From Dendrophyllia cribrosa (taxonomy: Eukaryota > Cnidaria > Anthozoa > Scleractinia > Dendrophylliidae): DNA of 64,000 bases. The stretch spans positions 18,576,694 to 18,640,693 of the forward strand of contig JAJLRJ010000002.1 in assembly GCA_024195265.1 (NCBI GenBank). The letters run 5' to 3'. The translations under genes were made by a program, and so were the position numbers. The notes beneath the pieces are model-generated. The model was given only the letters and a program-made list of their open reading frames with translations. It was not told the DNA's origin and did no database searches. Positions within the stretch are counted from its first letter, which is position 1, and every line of letters starts with the position of its first letter. Positions 1-12,200 of the stretch are shown here, piece after piece.

Positions 1-66
1 ACTAAACTAGTCTACCACTGGTCAAACAGTTGTTTTTTATTTCTAACTTGCAAAGGTTGTTGCCAG

Positions 67-214
67 GGAGACTCTGACGTCAGAGCGGTTCCAGGCCGTC
101 GCAGCCGTCACTATCAATGTTACGGATTTGAATGACAATAATCCCAAGTGTTCTCAGGCAGTTTATAAAAAGACAGTGTTCGAGAACAGACCAGCTAACA
201 CTTTTGTAATGCAG
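67..214 (+). CDS. Cadherin exon 1: end of EC1, start of EC2
   Basis: The acceptor follows TTGCCAG and the donor is CAG|GTGAGA. It enters in phase 2, completing an Arg codon so that it opens with the RET of an LDRET motif, and leaves in phase 0. It carries the linker DLNDNNPK and then strand A of EC2 (VFENRPANTF). The first half of EC1 is left of the window. Confidence 0.85.
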
Positions 215-3200
215 GTGAGAAAAATGTTCTCGAGTTCTCTAAGTTTCCACAACCTCGTTAACAGGCCTTTCCCTTTGTATTCTAGGCACACGGTTGTGGT
301 TTTCATCTAACTCTATGAACGCACGCTACTTGCTTTATTAAGCCGGACAAAATAGTTAAAAGATATGACGCAACTATATATTAATATTTTGCACATTTTA
401 GGTGATAACAAGGTTGAACCTCAATCAAAATGACACTGAAATAAACCTCTGTTGTCTCCTTACTGGAACCAACTGCTCTAAAATACCCAGTATAGTCACA
501 GGGGCACATTTGTCGAATGGGGAAATTTTAGAGGTTTCAAATTGATTGGTTCATTGGATTGTCCAAGTCTGATATGCGAGTGATCCCAGTAATTAATTCG
601 GCCCTGTTATGACCCTCAATTGTAATCCACCCTGTGCATGGATATCGATAGTAACTGGAATTTTAAGTTTCAGCTTGGAAGCTTCTTTCCAATATAAAAG
701 GAAAACAAAGTAGACTTAAATATTGAAATAAATATTCTTCAGGTTTCTGTTACCGACCCTGACCTAGGACCTAGTGGTGTTGTCCGTTACAGTCTTGTTC
801 CAGACTCCAACAAACATTACAGTTCCTTTATCATCAATCCCTTCAATGGCACCATTTACACCAATGCCAGTTTTGACCGCGAGAAGCTGAGCCTGTATAC
901 CATAACTGTACGAGCCACAGATCAACCAAAGAGCGGACAGGAAAGGTATTAATAGGGAGGTTAAGCAACCACGACGACGACGACGGCAGAGAGATCTAGA
1001 ACCGCGAAAACAATGCCTCTGCACGTGCGTTTTACATTTTGGTACATTTATTTGCCGTTCCCTGCAAAACAACGTCAAATGTCAAATGTCAACGTCAAAT
1101 GAACGTCAAAACAACGTCAAATGAACGTAAACACACGACGGTTAATTTTCCTTTGTCCATTTGAACAGAAAAGCCATCTATTTTCATACCAAAGTGTATA
1201 AAGTTCCCTACCTCCCCCCCCCACTCTCTCTCTCTCTTTCTCTTCTGAGAATCAGATTACAAGAACCATGCATTATTAAAAGCTGATTTCCTTGTGCTTA
1301 CCAGCGATCGCAAGCGCGCTTTTAGCCAGCAAAGTAGCGCTCATCAGCGATTGTGACTGAATATACCGACACCAACCTTTATGACTTATCCCTTAGCTGT
1401 TTTTAACTTCTAACTTTAGATTCGGAGAATGCACTGTTCAGGTCAGCGTTGGTGATGATAATGACAACAGCCCAAAGTTTACAAACTTACCTAATGATAC
1501 AACCGTTTCCGAGGGAGCAGCCACTAATAGAGTCTTTTTCACTGTTAAGGTACGTATTGTCATGGTAACAACCCAAGGATGATGGTTGATATTATGACGA
1601 TGAATTGTTTGCAGGCGATTTGTGTCAAAGAGTGAATCTACGCACTTGGTTCGTTTACATATGCCAAAGATCCTTAACGCACCTGTTAAAGAGATGCATT
1701 AGGATCATAGATATAGCCATCACTAAAGTTGTCCCTTACGTATTTATTTTTATTTTTAAGGCTGTTGATGCCGATGAAGGCGTGAACGCAGCAGTGAGTT
1801 ACAGTCTTTCATCTGGAAACACTGATGGAGCATTTTCCATAGAGCCGAACAGGTACTACGCTATGGAACGATGCAATGAGTACTGCTTGAGTTGTCTCAG
1901 GCATTTCGGGCTCGCTCGAACAAATTATTTGGCTGAAATCTTCCCCAACTCCTTGACGATCAAATCACGCATCATTACGAGTTCTGACATCAACGTTAAC
2001 ACTCTTGGTTTTATGCAGGGGGAGATACAGGTAGGGGGTGGGGTGGATTGGGTTGCTAGCCACCCCTCTTTAGACTGTCGGTTTTAACAGTTTTCTTTAA
2101 TTTTTAACTGCAACAATGAAAAATTTTATAGACTTAGGCATATACCCGTAGCCACCCCCCATAAAAATATCCTGGATCCGCCCTTGTTATGAATTCATTT
2201 TTCGCTTAATAAATTGGTTCATTTGAAAAGAAGTTTATCCATCGTACACGTGGAATTTCATCCATTGATCTAAAACACACACACACTCTCTATGATCTGA
2301 CTTTGTTTTCAGTGGAAGTCTTTCGACTGCTCGAAAGCTGGACCGAGAGACTAATGCCCAATTTTCTCTCCAAATCACGGCTACAGATGGAAGAGGAAAG
2401 GTATGTAAAGAAAATGCTCACGCTTGAGTTTATAGTTTGTTTACAACAAAAGCTATTCAAGTTTTAATATTTCTTAATAAATTTTCCCTTACAACTTGAG
2501 AAGTCAATTCAGTTGAAATGAAATAAGTCTTCGCTAAATTGTATGAGTTTGGGTTTTGTCAGAAATGAGCTAACGCTATTATTTTAACAGTTCGTTTGAC
2601 GCAAGGCACCTGCTTTTAAGGGTATTCTCAATCTTTGAGGTACAAAACATCCCAAAATTTTGATATTCAAAATATTTTTACCGTGGGGATGATTGTACTT
2701 GTGTTAACCTTTTTATTCGCTTGATGTTAACAATAAAACATGTATAAATGCACTGACAAATTTGATTTTGTTGACGCTTAACGATTTACGCAGTTTGTAG
2801 TCTTTCTCTTACGTATCGGGTATTTTTTTTTGGTTTAATTTTAATACAAAATGACAAAGGCTGAGTCTTCGCTTGGCTTTTAATCCACGACGTTGACATT
2901 TGTTCTAAACCTTAAAGGGGCTATGTCGCAAGGTGAGTCTGCGTAATGAGTTCCTGTCACGTGACGTCACACATAACAAATTTCTTTGTTCCCTCCCGGG
3001 TCGCGGCAAGTTTTATCGCGCTTGCACTCGTGTCGAACCACTCGAGGTAAACAAACACACGATCGATTTCGCTTTTAAATTCCTACCCAACTTCCACCAC
3101 TACTGGAAGACATCGAATTTTTTGAAGGTACGACTAACAAACCGCAGAAATAATTTAACAAAAATCTAGCCAAGCAAATACTCTAACTAATTTGTAAACT

Positions 3201-6200
3201 TGAGATCTATCCTTCCACGCAATACGACGGGATGGAACGGATTGCAGCGAATTCGACAGTAATGGCCGCCAACTTGATAAAAAGCCACCGGACGTTTTTC
3301 AAGTTGTTAGTACCCAGTACTCACCCGCCATCCTCGCGACATAGCCCCTTTAAAGTGTCTATAACCCCAGAAAGTTTTTTTCATCAGAATAAATCTTTGT
3401 ATTGAACTGAGTAAAATGCCGCAAAAATTTTTGCTTTTGCTTAAAACCTCGATTTTTTATGGCCCGTCAAAGTTAGACTTGTTTTCCACACGGCCGAGTG
3501 AAGCGGAGACTGGGACTAGTGACGTCATTCCAGGATATTGTCAACAAAGCCGATCCGGTCCGATCTCAGTCATTCACATGTTGATTTCAGCCGCTTACTT
3601 GTTTTGTACTTGCGAAGAAAAAACCTTTATTGACCTTCATTTAGTTTTATTTGGCCTTATTTGAAAGTTCTATAGCGGAAAGGTTCTTAATGTGTCGTTT
3701 GTTCGACTCATTAGTTTTAATCTGTCGCTTCTGGCGCGCTAATATTTTTGCGCGTGTTGTGTTTCTTGTTTCGTACTTTCCGTTTCTCTGTATTCTTTTT
3801 CCTCTTAATTTTATCTGTACACTCAGATAATAGACAAGGATAGGATGCACTTCATTTATTCTTATTTGCTTTCTCTAAAGTTTCCATCATTTTCTTAAGA
3901 AAATCTATTTGTGCTTGAATGTTGTGGGCTGACATTTGTACATTCCGTGATACATTATCAGTGCTAGCTGTCACATTCTTTTGTTTGTTCTTAGCTCGGT
4001 CTCGATTTACATCAGTATTTCTTGATGTACTAGGCTCACTAGATTCAAGACTGAAACATGATTTTCGCTCAAGTTCTCTTAGTTTCACTTTGTTGCGCTT
4101 CGGAGTGGAATGTTTTTAATGCTCCGAGCAGTTTACGCTCTGCTTTCTTTCTAATCCTGTTAATGTCGGTCTTGAATTCTGGATCGGGTCTGATCTTTGC
4201 CCTCACATCGTAACGAAGTGTTTTTGGGCAAGAGTTATTCTCTATGTGTGTCTCTAGTTTCCCGATCGATTTCTCCGATGCCTTTATCCAGCTGTCTATC
4301 GACATTTTCAGGGTGGTTTTCTCGTAAGAGCGTGGACGCTTTCTAGCTCTTTTGCTGTCGCCGTTGTTTCATTCACTGCTGTGATTTTGTTCTCTATCCT
4401 GCGTTTCACGGTAGCGTTTACGGCTTTCTCTGCGCGGTGGTTGAGCATTGCTGATTGTTTCTTCCTCAGAACTTGGATAATCTGGGAGCGGTGCATTCAA
4501 TCCTTCGTCTTTCATCTCGGTGTCGTTTAATTTGTTTGGCTATTCTGTGGCGATTGGTTGGGCACGAGGTGGCCATAATGCTGTCGAGTATCTGACATCT
4601 CGATAGAAAATCTTTAGTAGAAAATCTCAAGCAAGACTGCAGTTTCGGTTCTACTTTCTACAGTTTCGGTTAAACTGTCGTCAGTTAATTCAGAAAACCG
4701 GACAGTGAAGTCCTCATCTGTGAAGTGCTTCGAACACACCGACAAGTACTTGGTGGGCTCCCAACGTGCTCGCTTCAGTTTAACAAAATCGACCCACTTT
4801 TTTCTTCTTTTTCGTTTCTCCACCTCTTCTTTATCATAAAAAGGTATTGGGTGGAGAGCAATGCCTTCTTTTTCGTTTGAAGGGTTGCTACAGCCAAATA
4901 CTACACAACTCTCAGGCATTTTTGTGTTCCTGACCGCAGCGAGACTGTCTTCGATGATCGAGAGCGAAAGATATCTTGGAACGACGTCACATATTGTGCT
5001 AGACCCAGACCTTTTCGAATGATTCTGCGACTCGGTCATGATTTTCATTTTTGTGATTTTTGCGGACTTTGAAAATTCATCAAAAATCGAGGTTTTAAGC
5101 AAAACCAAAAATTTTTTGCGGCATTTTACTCAGTTCAATACAAAGATTTATTCTGGTGAAAAAAACTTTCTGGGGTTATAGACACTTTAAGTTTTATTTT
5201 TTATTTCATTTCATGCACCATTACAATTTAATCAAACAAACCATAGTAAAATCTGATTCACCAGAGAATCACATGTCTAACCAGCGTGACCGGTTTTGTT
5301 ACTTGACTGCTACGTCATTTATTTTCTATAAGTGTGCAGCCTCGCCATTGTTCTTTTGCCTATGAATTTGCGCCACCACCTGGATGGTTGGGCGGACACA
5401 CTCAAACAAATGCCAAACCCCCATTTACCTAGACCAGCTATGGTTTGCTGATCGTTACTCTAGGGCTACCCAATTAACTCAGGGCTGCTTGTACAATCGT
5501 ACAACACCTCTGTTACCAGCTATCATACCATACACTTCTCACTTTAATACTTACAGTGTATTTCCTTGCCAATTCATGCATCTTTAATCAGGCTCTCCAA
5601 AAAGGCCCATTTATTTCTGCTGAATATATAACCCCATTTATTTCCATTAACAATATTTTTCACTCACGGGGATTTCGTTCGCCTACTCTTTTTCGAAGAG
5701 TGAGTGGGTCCCCTACTATTTGTGTTGAGAATATATAGGAGACAAGGCCAACGGCTAACGTCACCTCGTAAACAACACGATCATCTCGAGGTGTTGAGCA
5801 CAGCCAGCATGATCTTACCAGTTACGACCTTGGTCGATGGTCCGGCAGAGATTCGAACCCGTGACCTCACGCTCTACAGTCTGGTGCTTTACCTGAACCC
5901 GTGACCTCACTCTGACTTTACCCGCGAACCCGTGACCGTGACCCGCACCCGTGACCGTGACCCGGACCCGTGACCTCACGCTCTACAGTCTGATGCTTTT
6001 CCCGAACCCGTGACCGTGACCCGAACCCGTGACCTCACGCTCTACAGTCTGGTGCTTTATCCGAACCCGTGACCTCACGCTCTACAGTCTGATGCTTTAA
6101 CAACTGAGCTAACCAGGAGACCGGTAAAGAGGAAGTCAGAAATTTGGTTGTGGAAATGAAATCGTTTTATTCTACTCGTTTTTCTTCTTTCTAGGCAACA

Positions 6201-9200
6201 ACAGGAAATCTGCTTGTGCGAATCACTGACATCAATGATAACACACCTGTATTTACTGAACCCGAGGGATACAAATTCGCGGTTAATGAAGGACAAGCCG
6301 GTCTGACTGTCGGAGTGGTCACGGTTAGTTGCCATCCTTTTTATAGCATTCGCGAGATTGTATAATCTTAAAGTATCAAACTGAAAAATATGATTATAAT
6401 AAATATCTTGCAGTATGAGATCGCCCTCCAACCTCACGCACAAAAATTAAGTTCTGCAATCCATGTACATTAGTATATTGTGCAAAAATTAACCTTTCAA
6501 AAACTTAGCTCCGCCGTCATCTATCTTACCTGATAACATCCGTATCATCTTGACAGGCAGTTGATAAGGACGAGGGCACAAATGCAGAGATCATTTATAG
6601 CCTTAAGCCCGTAGACGACTACACAAAGTAAGTGATTTTAGTGGAAATTAGAGTTCATCTTAAAATTGCATGACTTTAACAGTTGCCTGATGTTATGAGA
6701 CAGTTAGACCAAGATAAGATGCTACATCGCTAATTTAAAAGAGAATATCAAAACCGAGAGCTAGAAAGTACATGATATGTAGTTTTCTTTCTTTAGTGCT
6801 ACATATCTACTTAAGTTAAAACGGGAACACTTATTTACCCTTTCAATTAACCTCGGTCCCAGATCTATAATGAAAGGAGCATTTTATTCCTGGTAGGTTT
6901 AGCCATGCTGACTGCTGGTCTGGAAGGAGGGGTCAGACGACACAGCATCCTGGTCCTTCCCAATGGCTTAACATAAACATACATGCCGTACTACGCCCGC
7001 TTGTCTTTGTATTAACAGTCTTGCCAGCCACACAGGCTACTCATTGTCAATACTGTGAACCAATTAGAACTCTAACAAAAACACTGTGTAGCCGGCGTCA
7101 AGCGCGGAAAAACGCGTGCGAACAAGTCACGGTTGGTTTTGGTTTGACTTCTGATTGGATATGGCGCGAGATATTTTAGCCAATCATAAAGCGTAACAAT
7201 GCAAAAACAAAGCAATTACGAAATTACTTTTAATACTCAATTGAAAACCGTTCTATTGCAAAAGTACGTTTTCTGTGACTAGATGTTATATTTATTAAGG
7301 AGTTGTCCACGATAGAAAATCCGTAAGACCTCATCGTAAGATACAATTGACGTTCAGCACACATTTTGTTTCATCGACAGATTTACTATCGATGCATCTA
7401 CTGGCGTAATAAAGACAGCCGTAGCCCTGGACCGTGAAACCACCGACCGACACAACATCCGGGTCCTTTCAAGAGATAGAGGACCCCCAAATCACGAGGC
7501 TGAGGTTCAAGTTGCGATAAACGTCTCTGACATCAACGATCACAGGCCCTCATTCAGTCAGCGGCATTACTTTGTAGAGGTGAAGGAACAGCAGCCTGCG
7601 CATGTCATATTGAATATGATGGTAAGACCAAAGTGTGCTAACCCTGTGTTTTCAAAGTAACTTCCAATTAAAACAAGTATAACGATATTTGCGGCAGAAA
7701 TATTGCTTCTTTTGGGATCATATCGCTTTATTCAATTTGAATTATAAAGAGTAAAGTAACTAATTGCAAGTCATTTGAAAAGACGAATGATAATTCTGGC
7801 AGGGTAATTTAATTACTGAGGTTTTTTATTAAATATTTTACCCCTGTCTAACGGCAATGGTGGCAGGTGATTTCATGATCAGTATTACAGCGGATGTGGC
7901 ACCTTTGTTTTCTCTTGTACCTTAATGTTAATTCAAGAACATTATGGCATAATTAAAAATACATGGCACATATGCTCAGACCAAAATATTACAATACTAC
8001 CCTGGTGAAGTAGGTGAAGTTTACATAGAGTATCGGGGCATTGTCAGTTTCTTACTCGCTGCTGATTTTCTGTGACTAAAAGGGGAAGTATATTTTATCA
8101 CAGGACGAAATAACGACTTTAAGTGCAAGTAAAGGTTCATTAAAGAAAACTTAAAGAACAATTTCGACTATCTTTAAGTGCACCGTAAATTACTTAAATA
8201 AGCCTTTACTTGACAACACTTAAAGCAACTAATGAACAATTTAAGTTGCCTTTAAGGGTCTTTAGTTTAAGTTGTTGAAAAGTTGAATTAAAGATAACGT
8301 AAAGGTTCTTAAACACATATTAAAGATACTTACTTACTTTAATACATTTAAGAGTATTTACGTCTCAACTTAAAGATTTTCGATACCTTTAAGTGAAATT
8401 TAATTTTCTCTTAAAGATTAGTAAATTCGTTATTTCGTCCTGTAAATCGCGTTCACAGGACGAAATAATGAATTTACTAATCTTTAATGAACCTTTACTT
8501 GCACTTAAAATCGTTATTTCGTCCTGTGTTAAAGCAAACAAACCTTAGAACAGTCTTAGAACGCAAGTGGAACCGTTTTCCTTTTTTTAGTTTAATTTTA
8601 GTGAATATTCCTGGCTATTGCTTCTTTTCTTTTGTTGTGACCCATAAAAAGACGCATTGATATAAAAATAGTTCTAACACAAATGTCTACTGAAAAAATC
8701 CTTTTTTTAGGCAACCGATGGAGATATTGGCATTAACGCTGCCTTTTTCTATTCAATACTATCTGGAAATTCAAATAACAGTTTCACAATAGACTCTGTT
8801 ACTGGCGACCTGACTACCACAGTGCCGTTGGATCGAGAAAAACAGGATTCTTACATCCTGCTGATCCGTGTATCTGATCTCCATGGTAACCAGAGTCACG
8901 GCGTAGTGTTGGACGATACGACAGTGGTTGAAGTGCTTGTTGAGGTGAGCCTCTCTTTCCAATTTTCTTCTTCCATGCGACAAAATGGTCCAGTTATTTT
9001 TAAAAAAATATAATATAAACCTCAAAATGTACCAAACTGTCGATGAGTGCCTCTAGTCCAATTAGAGGTTCGGCTTACTTGAATAAATGGCCCTTCTCAT
9101 CTACCTTTCCGAACCCTTATTACCGTAACTTTCCAGCCCCAATTAAACGGTCATAAAAGGAATACATTTCTAGAGCTGTTACAAGGAGGAAATCTTGACG

Positions 9201-12200
9201 TTTGATAAGACCATTCAGTTGAGGTCAAGTTCAATTTTAATCTAAGCAAGAGAACACTTCAAGGATATAAAGGCTATATTTACAACATATGCCTCTGTTC
9301 ATAATGGCAAAATAATTCTTTAGATGGCCAGTGCGAACGTCTGGAAGATCAAAAGTAAAAGAGGAACCTAATAACAGATGTAACCGTGATGGAATAATTA
9401 AAAAGTTTAATAATTCATTTGTTATTTGTTTACAGGATGTAAACGACAACAGTCCATTGTTCTCCAAACCTGTTTATCCAGTTGAAATTTACGAGAATAT
9501 CACCACTGGTACCGCGATATTACAACTCTCTGCGAAAGATCAGGATCTTGGTATCAACACCAATCTGCGGTATTACATCGTCAGTGGTAATTCCCTTGAG
9601 CGGTTCTTTATTGATGCCTTCAGCGGTGTGTTGTATGTAAAGAGTCCAATTGACAGAGACCCTCCAAGTAACGATGATTCGTTTTTATTGACGGTAATAA
9701 TTTTCTAGCTGTTATTAATACTGTAAATAAGACTTTATAATTGCCTTTTAGAGCAGTTTTCAATTGAGTGTCGTAAAACCAAAACCAAAGTAATTACTCT
9801 GACCAATCACAGCAGTCGTAAACAATCCAATGAACCAATCAGAGCTCGAAGCAATTACATGTCGCGGGCGCCAAGCGCGGGAAAAGCGTGCGAGCAAGTC
9901 ACGATTGGTTTTGGTTTTACTTCTGATTGGTCGAGAAAGTGGCGCGAGATTTTTTAGCCAATCACAAAGCGTAGCAATGCAAAACCAAAGCAATTGTGTA
10001 ATTACTTTCGACAGTCAATTGAAAACTGCTCTATTTTGCTGTAATCTCATTAGCCCATGAGATTGCCTCTCATGGCTGTACTTGATGTTGAGGCAGTGGT
10101 GTGACTGCTCTGAAACGCGGAATAGATTGCCAGGGGCACACAACACTGTATTCACAGTATGGCCAGTACCTTTAATACGCATACACACAGCCAAATAACC
10201 CCTGTGGGGTGGTTATTGTGGGATGACAGCCATAGACAGCTGTTTCTTCTTCGAAAGTTAGCTCTGGAAAGTTAGGACTCGTCAGCACTTTTTCACATTA
10301 ACCTTCATTGTCAGGTCCGAGATAATATGATGAATATTGACGAGGACTATTAGACGTTTGATCGCCATATCCCGTGTTTGTAATGTACGTACTGACTGTT
10401 TGTTTTCAAATGCCTTAGGTCATGGCAAAAGACGAAGGTGAAAGTTCATTAAACTCCACCACAAGGGTACGTCTGAACTTTTTTTTATTCATCCGTTAAC
10501 CAGACCCTAGGAAAATGGCAGTTGCCGTTTTTATTTTTTATGCCACAAACAAATAAAAACAAATGATAGACTTATTTTTTTCCAGCTCATCACCGCCCCC
10601 CCCCCCCCCCCCACAACCTTTGTGCTGACAATGTCGTATCGTTCTTGATTTGACAGGTCAGCATCACTGTGTTTGACGTGAACGATAGTCCTCCTGAATT
10701 TCAATCTGGTAGGCATGTAAAATAAGACTTTGTTACTATAAAAATAGACAAAGGTAAAGTGGGATAGGAGCCACAGGCGGCCGACACGGCCGGAGGTTTA
10801 CCCGGCTTTTAGCTAGTGTAGCATGGAGCAACTAGGAATGTTACTACTCCCTCCGCTAGGTAACCGATTATACATCTGGATAAGGCGGATAGAAACATGT
10901 AACGGAATGCCAAATCTTCACCTTGCGTGACCTTGGTTCTTGCAATAAAATTTAAAAAATCGACATCAATTTTTTTTATTGTATTTGTTTTGGTTGAACT
11001 ATATTAATAAACTATCAAACAAAAAACATATTCATAGCCAACAAAGCTTCTTATAGACATTGCTTTTAAATGTCACGCTAACAGTTTGTCACTCTTGGTA
11101 ACGCATTCTCCGTTACTTCAATTTCAGCTGAGTACACTGTTACCATTCCAGAAGATGCGCCCATCGGGACTACTGTCCTAATTCCTGTGAGCACTGACAG
11201 AGACTCTTCCAGCAATAAAGAACTGAGTTTTGCCATTACTTCTGGAAACGATCAGGTAATTAGACAAAAGTTTGTAGTATTATTCAACCACAAAGTCAAC
11301 CTCGCCCCGAGGGATTCTCCACTTTCAAAATAGATGGCCGGGGATAAAAACCCCTGGACATGCTGCAAAATTATTTAGTTAGGGCAATGGCTTTCAAAGT
11401 AATTTTATTTTTGTATATTTTTTTCTCACGACCAGATCCCTCCGCAGTTCACTGTTGACGGTTCAAGTGGTGTTATCTCAAGTTATCAAAAGTTCGATTA
11501 CGATGAAAGCCCAAGTAAATACACACTGACGCTTACGGCATTAGATAAAGGACACCCTCCACTAACTGGGTAAGTACAGCCTGCAGAACAGGTGCATTTC
11601 GGGAACATACATACATTAACTTTAGTGAGCGCTATGATAAACCACGGATTGGAACGATCAGTCAAAAACCGAGGTTAACGGGTTGTGGGAGTTATGTTGA
11701 AAGGCGAATGAGGGGGAGAAGAAGGGAATAGAAAAATGTTTTTCTTTCTTCTTCCTCCAGCTCCCGACTCACTGTCACTTCTTCCAGTCTCTAGTCTCCG
11801 GCGTTTCACGAAACCAAAATGGCAGCCAAACAATAAACAAATTAAAAACTTCTGCTCTCGGTCACCAAAAATCGACTGCACTGTAGACTAAGCTGAGGTA
11901 AGTATCTTGTTAGTGAAGTGTTACAATTTAAAAGTTGGTTAGAGCATCGCACTGAGAACACGAAGATCACGAGCTCAATTCCCGTCCAAAACCTCGAAAA
12001 TTATTTTTCAGACTATTTCTTAATTTGAAGGTCAACAATGTTAATGCATTGATATATCCGTATAGCGCAATTTTTTTAATGCTCAAAATTCTCTTTATAT
12101 ATGCTCAAAAATTCGCTTTGCAATTCAAGCAGTGTAAAAAGTTATTGCCGTATGCCGTAAAGTATTTGACTAATTTCACCCTGTCTTTCAGAAATACAAC

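Larger units (their letters stand above)
3354..5185. mobile_element. Kolobok-like DNA transposon (THAP-coding, TTAA duplication)
   Basis: Near-identical terminal inverted repeats of roughly 115 bp begin AGTGTCTATAACCCC at 3354 and end with the reverse complement at 5185. TTAA flanks both ends (3350-3353 and 5186-5189). A minus-strand THAP-domain gene lies inside. TTAA duplications together with a THAP protein are known for the Kolobok superfamily; assignment here rests on those two features. At 1.8 kb it is shorter than an autonomous element, and the other minus-strand frames are broken, so it is probably defective. It sits in the intron between exons 5 and 6. Confidence 0.75.

Noticed and set aside
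764..1078. Minus-strand open frame opposite exon 2
   Set aside because: It overlaps a clear cadherin exon on the other strand and has no family resemblance.
1605..2087. 160-codon plus-strand frame containing exon 4
   Set aside because: Only 1761-1852 has cadherin character. The flanks lack motifs, and intron phases require splicing at 1760 and 1853.
5847..6122. A functional tRNA gene
   Set aside because: The anticodon arm does not pair well and the 3' half is multiplied. SINE-type origin fits better.
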